Source: Clavibacter michiganensis subsp. tessellarius | Lineage (GTDB): Bacteria > Actinomycetota > Actinomycetes > Actinomycetales > Microbacteriaceae | Assembly: GCF_021922985.1 (NCBI RefSeq) | Contig: NZ_CP040788.1 | Span: 2,418,001 to 2,482,000 of the forward strand | Direction of reading: 5' to 3' | DNA length: 64,000 nt | Part shown: positions 16,065 through 25,436 of the stretch, piece after piece | Numbering within the stretch: position 1 is the stretch's first letter | Layout: each line of letters opens with the position of its first letter | Notes under the pieces: model-generated | What the model was told of the DNA's origin: nothing | What the model saw: only the letters and a program-made list of their open reading frames with translations | Database searches by the model: none | Program-made: the position numbers and the translations under genes

Positions 16065-17219
16065 TCAGGCGGCGGCGTCGGCGACCGTCGCGTCCGGGTC
16101 CGGGGCGCCGAGCCCAGCCGGGTGGCCGTCCAGCCGCACCTCGCGCCCGCTCGCGGCCGACGCGTAGACGGCCTCGAGGATCCGGGCGAGGTGCAGCCCG
16201 TGCGCGGCCGGCGCGACGGACGGGATCTCGCCGCGCACCGTGCGCACGAACGTGTCGATCTCCACCTGGAAGCCCTCGTCGAGGTCGAAGGACAGCGCGT
16301 CGATGTTCGGCGCGATCTCCACCACGGTGTCGTGCAGCTCCGTCGTGATCCGCAGCTCCGGCTCGAGCGTCGCCCCGCCGCGCTCGCCGAACACCTCGAA
16401 CGACTGGCTGTCGCGGCCGTGCAGCGAGTACGAGGTCTCGATGGAGAGCACGGCGCCGTCCGCGAAGCGCACGAGCGCGCCCGCGAGGTCCTCCACGGGG
16501 TCGTCGGAGGGCGTCTGGTCGGCGCTGAGGTAGCGCGTGAGCCCGCGGATGTTGCCGCGGCTGCCGAGCCGGTGGAACGCGTACCCGGTCACGGCGACGG
16601 GCTCGGGGAAGCCCATGAGCCAGAGCGCCATGTCGAGGAAGTGCACGCCGAGGTCGATGAGCGGGCCGCCGCCGGAGACGGAGCGGTTCGAGAACCAGCC
16701 GCCCGGATCGCCGGCCTGCCGGAGGAACACGGCCTTCGCGTAGTAGAGGGGACCGAGGTCGCCCGCGTCCACGAAGCGCTTGAGGGTGACCGCGTTGGAG
16801 GAGTGGCGGCGCACGTAGCCGACCTGCACGGATCCGGCGCTCGCCGCCTCCGCCGCCACGATGGCCTCGGCCTGTGCGACCGTGACGGCCATCGGCTTCT
16901 CCAGCAGGACGCTCTTGCCGGCCTCGAGCGCGGCGATCGCGACCTCGGCGTGGGTGTCGTTGCGCGTGCAGACGCTGACGGCGTCGATCGAGGGATCGGC
17001 GACGAACGCGCGGAAGTCGGTGGAGACGAGCGCGGCCCCGTGCTCGGATGCGCGGGCCGCCGCGCGCTCGCCGTCGATGTCGCAGATCCCCGCGACCACC
17101 ACGTCCGGGTTCCGGGCGTAGGCCGCGAGGTGCAGGCCCGCGATCGTGCCGGCGCCCACGACGCCGACGCGCACGGGCGCGGTCGCGGGAGCGAGGCCGG
17201 ATGCGTCGGTCGCGCTCAT
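16065..17219 (-). CDS. Gfo/Idh/MocA-family sugar or inositol oxidoreductase
   Basis: A 384-residue NAD(P)-dependent dehydrogenase. The N-terminal Rossmann fold starts RVGVVGAGTIAGLHL; the EKP motif (VLLEKPMAV) and the catalytic-region GGGPLIDLGVHFLDMALWLMG are typical of glucose-fructose oxidoreductase and inositol dehydrogenase relatives. Substrate unknown. The ATG overlaps the stop of the upstream TIM-barrel isomerase gene by 4 bases, so the two form a unit for sugar or polyol interconversion. A longer upstream frame is not real because it runs out of frame through the isomerase. Confidence 0.9.
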   Translation of the reverse strand: MSATDASGLAPATAPVRVGVVGAGTIAGLHLAAYARNPDVVVAGICDIDGERAAARASEHGAALVSTDFRAFVADPSIDAVSVCTRNDTHAEVAIAALEAGKSVLLEKPMAVTVAQAEAIVAAEAASAGSVQVGYVRRHSSNAVTLKRFVDAGDLGPLYYAKAVFLRQAGDPGGWFSNRSVSGGGPLIDLGVHFLDMALWLMGFPEPVAVTGYAFHRLGSRGNIRGLTRYLSADQTPSDDPVEDLAGALVRFADGAVLSIETSYSLHGRDSQSFEVFGERGGATLEPELRITTELHDTVVEIAPNIDALSFDLDEGFQVEIDTFVRTVRGEIPSVAPAAHGLHLARILEAVYASAASGREVRLDGHPAGLGAPDPDATVADAAA

Positions 17220-18076
17220 CGGACGGCCTCCGCCGCGAGGCGCTGCGCGGCGGCGAGGCCCTGGGTGAAGCCCGTCATCGGATCCTCGAGCCCCTCGAAC
17301 TCGATCGACACCGGCCCGTCGAAGCCGGACGCGGCGACGAGCCCGAGCAGCTCGCGGAGCGGCAGGTCGCCCGAGCCGACGACGGCGCCGCGGATCCCGC
17401 GCCCGCCGAGCGTCGTCATCCACGTGTCGTCCGGCGGCACGTCGCGCACGTCGAAGTCCTTGAGGTGCACGACCGCGGCGTGCGGGAGGAGGCGGGGCAC
17501 GGCGTCGAGCGGGTCCTCGTCGACGCAGAGCGAGTTGCCGACGTCGAGCGTGACGCGGAAGGCTGGGCGGTCGACGGCCTCGACGAGGCGCAGGATCCGG
17601 TCGCTCGCGTTCATGCTCATGCCGTGGTTCTCGACGGTGGTGGCGATGCCGAGGGTCGCGGCGTGGTCGGCGAGGGCGCGGCACACGGGCACGATCGTCG
17701 CCAGCGCGCGCTCGAACTCCGCGTCGTCGGCCTCGCGCCAGCCCCACGCGAAGACGTCGTGGCGGAGCAGCGGGATCCCGAGCTCGTGTGCCACGCGGAG
17801 GTGCTCGTGCAGGCGGGCGACCTCGCCGTCGAGGTCGGGGCCCCGGAGGTCGGCGCCGACCGCGTAGTTCGCGAGCACGACGCCGCGCGCGTCGGCCCGG
17901 GCGCGGATCGCGGCGACCAGCTCCGGGTCGTCGACGAGCTCGCTGCCGAGCCCGGCGATCGAGATCTCCAGGTGGGCGGCGTCGGAGTCGGCCACGAGGT
18001 CGACGACGTCGGGCACGGTCAGGGTGCCGGCCTCGAGGGCCGGGGCGAACGTGTAGGAGCTGACGCCGAAGCGCAT
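17216..18076 (-). CDS. Sugar phosphate isomerase/epimerase (xylose-isomerase-like TIM barrel)
   Basis: A 286-residue AP_endonuc_2-family TIM barrel starting MRFGVSSYTFAPAL. Metal-site residues of the family are visible: Glu in TTVENHGMS, Asp in VTLDVGNSLC, His in VVHLKDFD and Glu in SIEFEGLED. Such proteins isomerise or epimerise sugars and cyclitols; the exact substrate is unknown. ATG at 18076 with AAGGAAGG upstream. Its product probably passes to the coupled oxidoreductase downstream. An inverted repeat in the upstream divergent region may be its operator. Confidence 0.88.
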   Translation of the reverse strand: MRFGVSSYTFAPALEAGTLTVPDVVDLVADSDAAHLEISIAGLGSELVDDPELVAAIRARADARGVVLANYAVGADLRGPDLDGEVARLHEHLRVAHELGIPLLRHDVFAWGWREADDAEFERALATIVPVCRALADHAATLGIATTVENHGMSMNASDRILRLVEAVDRPAFRVTLDVGNSLCVDEDPLDAVPRLLPHAAVVHLKDFDVRDVPPDDTWMTTLGGRGIRGAVVGSGDLPLRELLGLVAASGFDGPVSIEFEGLEDPMTGFTQGLAAAQRLAAEAVR

Positions 18077-18162
18077 GGGCGGCCTTCCTTCCGCGGCCGC
18101 CGGGCGGTCGACCGTGCCCCCACGGTAGGGAGGCCCGGGGGTCGCGGCGTTCCTGCACGACC

Positions 18163-18182
18163 GGTTTAACGGAGCCGTAACC
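18163..18182. promoter_or_regulatory. Imperfect inverted repeat, possible operator
   Basis: GGTTTAACGGAGCCGTAACC: GGTT and ACGG on the left mirror CCGT and AACC on the right, with two extra bases in the left arm. It sits in the 199-base divergent region between the isomerase gene and the M81 peptidase gene. Function is inferred from position only. Confidence 0.35.
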
Positions 18183-18275
18183 GCGGGCCCGCCGGCGGCC
18201 GCGCGCGGGTCCATATGGTGAGGGGGACCCGGCGGGAGGGCGGCGCCCGCGGCCCGCGCCGGAGGAGGAGGACCC

Positions 18276-19772
18276 ATGCCGCACCGTCCCCGGATCGTCT
18301 CGCTCGGCATGTCGCTGGAGGCCAGCGTGTACTCGCCGGCCGTGACGCGCGTCGACCAGTTCGTGCGCACCGAGGGCGACTCCTACCTCGCGGGACGCCC
18401 GTTCCTCGCGCCCGGCACGCCGCTGCGCGAGCGCGCGGACTGGACGGCGCTGCCGCACTTCCGGGCCATCCCGGGCGGGCCGGTGCCGGCGGAGGACCAC
18501 CGCGCGATCCTCGACGACATGCTGGGCGCGCTCGAGCGCTCGCTCGCGGACGACGGCCCCGTCGACGGCGTCCTCTACGACGTGCACGGCGCCATGAGCG
18601 TGATCGGGACCGACGACCCCGAGGGCGCGCTCGCCGCCCGCATCCGCGAGATGGTGGGCCCCGACGCGCTCATCTCGGCGACCATGGACCTGCACGGCAA
18701 CGTGACGCCGCTGCTCGCGGGCGCCGTCGACCTCATCACCTGCTACCGCCTGGCGCCGCACGAGGACGCCCTCGAGACGGTCGAGCGGGCCGTGCGGAAC
18801 CTCGTCGACCGGCTCACGGGGCCGCGGCGCGACGAGCCGGTCGCGACCGCGTGGGTGCCCGTGCCGATCCTGCTGCCGGGGGAGAGGACGAGCACGCGCG
18901 ACGAGCCCGCCAAGGGGCTGTACGGGCGGATCCCCGGCATCACGGCACGCGAGGGCGTCATCGACGCGGGGATCTGGATCGGCTACGCCTGGGCGGACGA
19001 GCCGCGCAACCACGCGGCCGTGGTCGTGACCGGCGACGACGCCGCGGTCGTGGCGGCGTCCGCGGAGGAGCTCGCCGCGGAGCTCTGGCGCGTGCGGGAC
19101 GACTTCGCGTTCGTCGCGCCCGTCGGCACGCTCGACGCGTGCCTCGACGCGGCCGTCGCGAGCGACGCCCGGCCGTTCCTCATCAGCGACTCGGGCGACA
19201 ACCCCACCGCGGGCGGCGCGGGCGACGCCACGGGCACGCTCCGGGCGCTCGTCGCGCGGCCCGAGATCGCGTCCGGCGAGGTGGAGGCGGTCTACGCGTC
19301 GATCCCGGATCCCGGGGCCGTCGCGGCGTGCGTCGCGGCCGGCGTCGGCGGCGCCGTCGACCTCCGCGCGGGCGCGCTCGTCGACGACACGGTCGCGCCG
19401 CCGGCAGAGCTCCGCGGCACGGTCGAGCACATCGCGCACGGGGATCCGGCCGCCGACGTCGAGGTCGTGGTGCGCGTGGGCGGCCTGCGCGTGATCCTCA
19501 CGGCCCGCCGGAAGCCGTACCACCTGGAGGGCGACTTCACGCGGAACGGCATCGACGCGCGCGCGGCCGACGTGGTGGTGGTGAAGATCGGCTACCTCGA
19601 GCCCGAGCTGCACGCGATGGCGGCCGACTGGATGATGGCGCTCACGCCGGGCGGGGTCGACCAGGACATCGCGCGGCTGCCGCACCGACGGATCATCCGG
19701 CCGATGGTGCCGTTCGACGAGGTGACGGAGACGCCCGACCTCTCGGCGCGGATGCTGACGCGCGTGCGCTGA
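18276..19772 (+). CDS. M81-family metallopeptidase (MlrC-like)
   Basis: A 498-residue protein with the N-terminal M81 (DUF1485) and C-terminal MlrC_C domains. Conserved metal-ligand-type motifs YDVHGAM, TMDLHGN and ISDSGDNPTAGG are present. The founding member, MlrC, cleaves linearised microcystin, but most soil and plant-associated homologues sit next to sugar or peptide uptake genes and have unknown substrates. ATG start with a GGAGGAGGAGGA binding site. It is divergent from the isomerase/oxidoreductase pair and convergent with the ROK regulator of the neighbouring ABC operon, so a link to uptake of a modified sugar or peptide is possible. Confidence 0.87.
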   Translation: MPHRPRIVSLGMSLEASVYSPAVTRVDQFVRTEGDSYLAGRPFLAPGTPLRERADWTALPHFRAIPGGPVPAEDHRAILDDMLGALERSLADDGPVDGVLYDVHGAMSVIGTDDPEGALAARIREMVGPDALISATMDLHGNVTPLLAGAVDLITCYRLAPHEDALETVERAVRNLVDRLTGPRRDEPVATAWVPVPILLPGERTSTRDEPAKGLYGRIPGITAREGVIDAGIWIGYAWADEPRNHAAVVVTGDDAAVVAASAEELAAELWRVRDDFAFVAPVGTLDACLDAAVASDARPFLISDSGDNPTAGGAGDATGTLRALVARPEIASGEVEAVYASIPDPGAVAACVAAGVGGAVDLRAGALVDDTVAPPAELRGTVEHIAHGDPAADVEVVVRVGGLRVILTARRKPYHLEGDFTRNGIDARAADVVVVKIGYLEPELHAMAADWMMALTPGGVDQDIARLPHRRIIRPMVPFDEVTETPDLSARMLTRVR

Positions 19773-19794
19773 GGCGGGGCGCCCGCCCGCCCGC

Positions 19795-21093
19795 TCAGTA
19801 CAGCCGCGCCAGCGCCTTCCGGAGGCAGAGCTGGCCGATGCCGAGCACGCCCGCGTCCACCCCGGCCTCGCTCTGCTGGATGCGGATGGCCGTCGTCGCG
19901 AGCGGATGGCAGCTCTCGTAGAGCTGCGAGCGGACCGCCGCGACGAACGGCTCGACCGTGGAGAGCATCCCGCCGATCACGACCACCTCGGGGTTGAAGA
20001 AGTTGACGACGGCCGCGAGGGTGTCGCCCACCGTGCGGCCGGCCTGGCGCAGCCGCGTGGTGGCGCGCGGATCGCCGTCGTGCGCGAGCCGCACCACCTC
20101 CGGGAGGTCGCGCACGGGAGCGCCCGAGGACCGGAGCCCCGCGACGATGCCGTTGGCGCCCACGATCGTCTCGAGGCAGCCGGTGTTGCCGCAGTTGCAC
20201 GGCATCTGGGCGGCCGCCGCGACCCGCACGTGCGCGATGTCGCCGGCCAGCGCGGTCGCGCCGCGGTACACGTGCCCGTTGATGACGATCCCGCAGCCGA
20301 CCGACGCGCCCGCCTTGAGGAACAGCAGGCTGCCGACCCGCACGCGGGATCCCGCCGCCCGCCGGTCGAGGGTGGCGTGCTCGCCGAGGCCCATCATGTT
20401 GGCGTCGTTGTCGACCACCGCGACGGCGTCGAACTCCTCCTCCAGCCAGCCGACCACGTCGAACCGGTGCCAGCCCGGCATCGACGCGGGCGACTCGACC
20501 ATGCCGCGCGCGGTGTCGACCGGCCCGGGCAGGCACATGCCGACGCCGCGGACCACCGGGTCCCCGTGGGCGGCGACGAGCGCGCGCAGCGCCTCCGCGA
20601 CCAGCGCGAGCACGCCGTCGGGGCCCGCGCCGATGTCGATCGGGATGGTGCGCGCGTCGACGATCGTGCCGGACATGCTGAGCAGCGCCAGGCGGGCGTG
20701 GCTGCGGCCGAGGTCGGCGGCGAGCATCACGCCGGCGTCGTCGCGGAGGTGCAGCACGCGGGGGCGGCGGCCGCCCGTGGGGTCGCCGGATCCGCGCTCC
20801 TCGACGAGGCCGGCGCGCAGCAGCTGCGTGATCTTGCCGGTGATGGTCGAGGGCGGCAGGCCGAGCGTGCGGGCGAGGTCGGCGCGGTTCGTGGCCGAGC
20901 CGGTGGCGATCATGTACAGCAGCGCCGACGCCGTCTCCCCCGCGATCTCGCTGTCGGGGGTCGCGCGCCGGATCCGCGGGGGCGGCGGCAGCCGGGATCC
21001 GCCGAGGAGGCGCTCGGGGACGCGTCCGCCGGGCGTGCCGAGCGCGCCGAGCGGGCCGAGCGCGCCGGGCGGGCCCTTCGGCGGGGCGGTCAC
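19795..21093 (-). CDS. ROK-family transcriptional regulator (NagC/XylR type)
   Basis: A 432-residue repressor. After a Gly/Pro-rich N-terminus, a winged helix-turn-helix (about 55-110; NRADLARTLGLPPSTITGKITQLLRAGLV) is followed by the ROK sugar-binding domain with DLGRSHARLAL, the Zn motif CNCGNTGCLET and GGMLS. It should bind the sugar imported by the ABC transporter of the same operon, or its phosphate. The GTG start overlaps the stop of the ROK kinase gene by 4 bases. It is the last gene of a five-gene operon. Confidence 0.9.
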   Translation of the reverse strand: MTAPPKGPPGALGPLGALGTPGGRVPERLLGGSRLPPPPRIRRATPDSEIAGETASALLYMIATGSATNRADLARTLGLPPSTITGKITQLLRAGLVEERGSGDPTGGRRPRVLHLRDDAGVMLAADLGRSHARLALLSMSGTIVDARTIPIDIGAGPDGVLALVAEALRALVAAHGDPVVRGVGMCLPGPVDTARGMVESPASMPGWHRFDVVGWLEEEFDAVAVVDNDANMMGLGEHATLDRRAAGSRVRVGSLLFLKAGASVGCGIVINGHVYRGATALAGDIAHVRVAAAAQMPCNCGNTGCLETIVGANGIVAGLRSSGAPVRDLPEVVRLAHDGDPRATTRLRQAGRTVGDTLAAVVNFFNPEVVVIGGMLSTVEPFVAAVRSQLYESCHPLATTAIRIQQSEAGVDAGVLGIGQLCLRKALARLY

Positions 21094-22094
21094 GCGGGCG
21101 CGTCCCGGCCGGCCGCGGCGCCCGTGAGGTCCCCGACGCGGGCGTCGGCCGGCAGCCGCCCTGCGATGAGGGCCGATGCGATGACGCCGGCCTGCCCGCC
21201 GAAGCGCGCGGCGACCACGAGCGGCCGGCGCTGGAAGGTGAGGAGCCCGTCGAGCCGCTCGCGCAGCGGCCCGAGCAGCTGCTCGCCCGCCCGCGACAGG
21301 CCGCCGGCCACGACCACGACCTCGGGGGAGAGGATCGCCGTCAGCTGCGCGAAGGCGAGCGCGAGCGCGTCGATGCACGCGTCCACCACCTGCCGCGCGA
21401 CCGGGTCCCCGTCGGCCGCCGCCGCGAACACGCGCGCCGCGCCGCCCTCGGTCGTCGTGCCGCCGGTGGCGCGCGCGTAGGCGTCGGCGACGCCCTTCGC
21501 GGAGGCCACGGTCTCGAGGCACCCGGATCCGCCGCACGCGCAGCGGATCCCCGCGGTGGACCCGACGGGCGTCGTGCGCATGTGCCCGATCTCCGCGCCC
21601 CGGCCGCCCGCGGTGTAGAGGCGGCCGTCGACGAAGACGGCCGCGCCGATCCCCGTGCCGATGCTCACCACGACCGCGTCGCGGGCCCCGCGCGCGGCGC
21701 CCATCTCGAACTCGGCCACGCCGGCGCCGCGCGCGTCGTTGCCGAACGCGACCGGGAGCCCGGTGGCCGCGGCGAGCAGGTCGCGCATGGGCACGTCGCG
21801 GAGCCCCACGTGCTCGGCGAGCACGACCACGCCGCGGTCGTCGTCGACCACGCCGGCCACGTGCACGCCCACCGCCGCGGGGGCGGCGTGCGGGTGGTCG
21901 CGCGCGGCCTCCGCGACGACGGCGGCGAGGGCGGCGACGAGCGCCGCCGCGTCGTGCCGGGGCGTGGGCACGGAACGGGCCTCGACGACCTCGCCCCGGG
22001 CGTCCACCACCGCGATCTTGACGTCGGTGCCGCCGATGTCGAACGCGATGACGGGCCGCGGCACCCGCAGCTCCAGCCGCGGGTGGGCCGTCAC
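21090..22094 (-). CDS. ROK-family sugar kinase (glucokinase-like)
   Basis: A 334-residue kinase with the ATP-phosphate loop FDIGGTDVKIAVVD near the start, the catalytic-region FGNDARGAG, GTGIGAAVF, the Zn-binding CACGGSGCLET and the adenosine motif VVVAGGLSRAGE. It should phosphorylate a hexose or N-acyl hexosamine delivered by the transporter. The GTG start overlaps the upstream permease stop by 4 bases and its own stop overlaps the regulator start in the same way. Substrate cannot be read from sequence alone. Confidence 0.9.
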   Translation of the reverse strand: MTAHPRLELRVPRPVIAFDIGGTDVKIAVVDARGEVVEARSVPTPRHDAAALVAALAAVVAEAARDHPHAAPAAVGVHVAGVVDDDRGVVVLAEHVGLRDVPMRDLLAAATGLPVAFGNDARGAGVAEFEMGAARGARDAVVVSIGTGIGAAVFVDGRLYTAGGRGAEIGHMRTTPVGSTAGIRCACGGSGCLETVASAKGVADAYARATGGTTTEGGAARVFAAAADGDPVARQVVDACIDALALAFAQLTAILSPEVVVVAGGLSRAGEQLLGPLRERLDGLLTFQRRPLVVAARFGGQAGVIASALIAGRLPADARVGDLTGAAAGRDAPA

Positions 22095-23026
22095 TTGACC
22101 GCGCCCGCGGTGAGGCCCGTCGCCATGCGCTTCTGCACGATGAGGAAGAGGATCACGACGGGGAGCGCCATGAGCGTCGATCCTGCCATGATGCCGCCCC
22201 AGTCGGTCTCCTGCATCTGGCCGCGGAAGCCCTGCAGCCAGAGCGGGAGCGTGCGGCTGTCGTCGGCGGAGAGCGTCACGAGCGCGAGCGTGTACTCGTT
22301 CCACGCGGCCAGGAAGCCGAAGATGCTGGAGGCGACGAGGCCGGATCCGAGCAGCGGCAGCGTCACCCGGCGGAACGCGCCGACGCGGCTGCAGCCGTCG
22401 AGCATGGCGGCCTCCTCGAGCTCCACGGGGATGCCGTCGACGAAGCCCTTGAGCACCCAGATGGTGAACGGGACGTTGGCGGCGAGGTACAGGATGCTCA
22501 GGCCGAGCACGGAGTTGAGCAGGCCCCAGCCGTCGAGCATGCGGTACTGCGAGATGAAGAGCGCCTCGGCGGGGATCATCTGGATCACGAGCACCGCCAC
22601 GATCATCGACGTGCGCCCGCGGAAGCGGAACCGGCTGAGCGCGAAGGCCGCGACCACGCCGAACGCGAGCGACCCGGCGACCACGACGAGCGCGATGAGC
22701 GTGCTCATCCGCAGCGCCGACCAGAACCGGGCGTCGCCCAGCACGCGCGCGAAGTGCTCGCCCGTGCCGCCGATCGGCAGCCAGGTGGGCGTGCGGGACG
22801 ACAGCTGCTCGGGGGTGAGGAAGGCCGCGTCGACCATCCAGTAGACGGGGAAGAGCCAGACCAGGCCGAACGCGACGGCGACGACGTCGAGCGCGATGCG
22901 GGCGGGCGAGCGGCGGCGGCGGGCGCGGGGCGCGCGGGCGGCGGGAGCGGCGGGCGGCGCGGCGCTCGACGACCCCGCGGGCGCGGTGGCGGCCCCGGTC
23001 GACGTGCGGGCGATGGTGGCGGTCAT
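22091..23026 (-). CDS. Carbohydrate ABC transporter permease (MalG family)
   Basis: A 311-residue inner-membrane permease. A Ser/Ala/Pro-rich cytoplasmic start is followed by six membrane helices and the EAA loop ELEEAAMLDGCSRVGAFRRVTLPLL that docks the ATPase. The C-terminal region AAWNEYTLAL is typical of MalG-type subunits. The ATG overlaps the stop of the other permease by 4 bases. No ATPase gene is in this operon, so it probably uses a shared MsiK-type ATPase encoded elsewhere, as is usual in actinobacteria. Confidence 0.92.
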   Translation of the reverse strand: MTATIARTSTGAATAPAGSSSAAPPAAPAARAPRARRRRSPARIALDVVAVAFGLVWLFPVYWMVDAAFLTPEQLSSRTPTWLPIGGTGEHFARVLGDARFWSALRMSTLIALVVVAGSLAFGVVAAFALSRFRFRGRTSMIVAVLVIQMIPAEALFISQYRMLDGWGLLNSVLGLSILYLAANVPFTIWVLKGFVDGIPVELEEAAMLDGCSRVGAFRRVTLPLLGSGLVASSIFGFLAAWNEYTLALVTLSADDSRTLPLWLQGFRGQMQETDWGGIMAGSTLMALPVVILFLIVQKRMATGLTAGAVK

Positions 23027-23985
23027 CGGGCGTCCCCCTCGGTCAGCAGCGCGCGGATGTAGCGCCAGGTGAGCAGCAGGCTCACGGCGAGCATGACCAT
23101 GGCGGCCGCCGAGGCGACGCCGTAGTTCCCGCCGGAGAGCCCGATCTGGTAGACGAACGTGCCCAGCACGTTGGTCTGGTCGGTGATGCCGCTGCTCTGC
23201 TGCAGGATGTGGATCTGCGTGAACACCCGCAGGTCCCAGATCACCTGCAGCAGGCTCACGAGCAGGAGCACCGGCGCCACGGACGGCGCCACGATGTGCA
23301 CGAAGCGCTGGCGGCCGTCGGCGCCGTCGAGCTGGGCGGCCTCCATCATCGACTCGTCGAGCTGGGTCGCCGAGGCGTAGACCATGAAGACCACGAGCGG
23401 CACGCTCATCCACGTGATGAGGAGGCCCGCGACCACGAAGAAGGTCACCGGGTCCGAGAGCCAGTTGTAGCCGACCATGCCCTCGGCGCCGAGCTTCCCG
23501 AGGGTCCAGCCGACGACGCCGCTGCGCGGGTCGAACAGCAGCTGGAACACCTGCAGCGAGCTGAGCACGGGCATCGCCCACGCCACGAGCATCACGATCT
23601 GCACGCCCACGGCGATGGACCGGCGCACCTGCGTGAGCAGCATCGCGCCGGCCGTGCCGATGACCACGGTCGCCGCGGCGCACGCCAGGCAGAAGCCCAC
23701 CGAGCGGCCGAGCGACGCCCAGAAGGCCGGGTCGCCGAGCACCTGCGCGTAGTTCGCGAAGCCCACCATCTCCGGCGCCTGGCCGAACTGCTGGGCCAGG
23801 CCGAAGCGCTGGAACGACATGATGACCTGGCGCGCGAGGGGATAGCCCAGGCCGACCGCGACGATCGCCATGGCCGGCAGGACGAGCGCCCACGCGAGCC
23901 GGCGCTCGGCCCGCGGGCTGCGCGGCGCCTCGAGGGCCGGCGCGGGCGACGGCGTGGACGTGGACGTGCTGAGGACGGCGCTCAC
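23023..23985 (-). CDS. Carbohydrate ABC transporter permease (MalF/UgpA family)
   Basis: A 320-residue permease with six membrane helices; the first begins near residue 29 (RLAWALVLPAMAIVAVG). The EAA loop reads QLDESMMEAAQLDGADGRQRFVHIVAP. GTG start, 7 bases after the binding-protein stop. It forms the heterodimeric channel with the permease encoded next to it. Confidence 0.92.
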   Translation of the reverse strand: MSAVLSTSTSTPSPAPALEAPRSPRAERRLAWALVLPAMAIVAVGLGYPLARQVIMSFQRFGLAQQFGQAPEMVGFANYAQVLGDPAFWASLGRSVGFCLACAAATVVIGTAGAMLLTQVRRSIAVGVQIVMLVAWAMPVLSSLQVFQLLFDPRSGVVGWTLGKLGAEGMVGYNWLSDPVTFFVVAGLLITWMSVPLVVFMVYASATQLDESMMEAAQLDGADGRQRFVHIVAPSVAPVLLLVSLLQVIWDLRVFTQIHILQQSSGITDQTNVLGTFVYQIGLSGGNYGVASAAAMVMLAVSLLLTWRYIRALLTEGDAR

Positions 23986-23992
23986 GGGCGGA

Positions 23993-25279
23993 TCACGCCG
24001 ATCCGAGCAGGCTCGTGAGCTTGGCGTCGGCGGCGGACGCGAGCGCGACGGGGTCGCCGCCGGCCGCGATCGCGACGTAGAAGTCGTCGATGACGCGCGC
24101 GCCCTCCACGAGCGCCCAGTTCTGCGCCGCGGGCGTGCCGACCGAGTTGCGCACGGCCTCGGTGGTGAGGGTGGCGAGCTCGTCGCTGCCGAGCGCGCCG
24201 GCGTAGTCGAGGTTGCCGGGGACCCAGCCGCCGACGCTGGCGAAGTACTCCTGGAAGGGCTGGGAGAAGATCAGCCTCATGACCTCCTTGGCGAGGTCCT
24301 GGTTCTTCGAGCGGCCCGAGATGGCGACGTTGGACCCGCCCGCGAACGGGTGGCCGGCATCGCCGCCCGCCGCGGCCGGGAAGCCGAAGTAGCCCACGTT
24401 CCCGGCGTCCACGAGCGCCTGGTCGATGTTGGCCAGGTGCCAGTTGAAGCCGAAGAACATCGCGGTCTCGCCCGCGTTGAACGGCACCCACGGCTTCTCG
24501 GAGACCTCGCTGTCGGTCACGCCGCCCGCGGTGGATCCCGTCTTCCAGATCTCCTGCAGCGCCTGGAACGCCTTCTGGCTCTCGGGGCTGGAGAGCGAGC
24601 CCTTCCAGGTGTCGCCGTCCTGCTCGGCGAGGCGACCGCCCTCGGTGAACTGCCACGCGAGCGCCGACTGCCACGAGATGCCGGGCAGGTACAGGCCCGA
24701 GAACGACGGGTCGCCCGCGTGCGCGGCCTGGAGCTCCGCGGCGGCGGCGGTGAGCTCCTCGATGCTCGTGGGGACGGCGACGCCCGCCTCCTCGAACATG
24801 TCCTTGCGGTAGAAGAACAGGCGGCTGCCCGCGTAGAACGGCGCCGCGTACATCTGGCCGTCGTGCGAGCCGAGCTCCACGAGCGACTGCGTGAGGCTCG
24901 CGCCGCCCAGCTCCTCCTTCATGTCCTCGAGGCTGGTGAGGGCCCCGACCGCGCAGAACGTGGGGGCCTGCGTGTTGCCGAGCTCGATGATGTCGGGGGT
25001 CGAGTCGGCGCTCGCGAGCGAGGTCTGGAGCTTGGAGACGATGCCGTCCCACACCTGCAGCTCGATCGTGAGCGTGGATCCGGGGTGCTGCTCCTCGAAC
25101 GCCTTCTTCAGCCAGTCGCGCGCCTCCTGGGAGACCGAGTCGGTCATCATCCAGACACGGAGGTCGGCCGTGGCGGGGCCGCCCCCGCCGCCGGATCCGG
25201 AGGCGCAGGCGGCGAGGAGGGCGGTGAGCCCGAAGGCGCCTCCCAGCCCGATGGCGGTACGGCGGGTGATGTCGGCCAT
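23993..25279 (-). CDS. ABC transporter sugar-binding lipoprotein
   Basis: A 428-residue extracytoplasmic solute-binding protein (family 1). The signal peptide has a twin arginine (residues 6-7, ITRRTAIG) and ends in the lipobox LAAC with Cys25, so it is a lipoprotein possibly exported by Tat. The mature part has the family signatures VWDGIVSKLQTSLASADSTPDIIELGNTQ-like hinge region and GSNVAISGRSKN near the ligand cleft. ATG at 25279 with AGGAGA upstream; the longer frame above it is not coding. First gene of the operon binding protein-permease-permease-kinase-regulator. Sugar unknown. Confidence 0.92.
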   Translation of the reverse strand: MADITRRTAIGLGGAFGLTALLAACASGSGGGGGPATADLRVWMMTDSVSQEARDWLKKAFEEQHPGSTLTIELQVWDGIVSKLQTSLASADSTPDIIELGNTQAPTFCAVGALTSLEDMKEELGGASLTQSLVELGSHDGQMYAAPFYAGSRLFFYRKDMFEEAGVAVPTSIEELTAAAAELQAAHAGDPSFSGLYLPGISWQSALAWQFTEGGRLAEQDGDTWKGSLSSPESQKAFQALQEIWKTGSTAGGVTDSEVSEKPWVPFNAGETAMFFGFNWHLANIDQALVDAGNVGYFGFPAAAGGDAGHPFAGGSNVAISGRSKNQDLAKEVMRLIFSQPFQEYFASVGGWVPGNLDYAGALGSDELATLTTEAVRNSVGTPAAQNWALVEGARVIDDFYVAIAAGGDPVALASAADAKLTSLLGSA

Positions 25280-25360
25280 GACGTGTCTCCTGGGGGTCGC
25301 GATGCGGGCTCGGGTGGACCCCATGGTGCGAGCGCCGGGCCCCGCGCAGGCACGCGCCGT

Positions 25361-25382
25361 GTTAAATCGCGCCTGCATAAAC
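25361..25382. promoter_or_regulatory. Imperfect inverted repeat in the sugar-operon promoter region
   Basis: GTTAAATCGCGCCTGCATAAAC: GTT..A half sites face each other across about nine bases. It is the only AT-rich stretch in the 157-base divergent region between the binding-protein gene and cutC and is a reasonable operator for the operon's own ROK repressor. Weak evidence. Confidence 0.3.
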
Positions 25383-25436
25383 ATGTTCTTCATCTGCGGC
25401 GCGGGCGGATCCGCATGCCCGTGCTTCCATGGGCCC

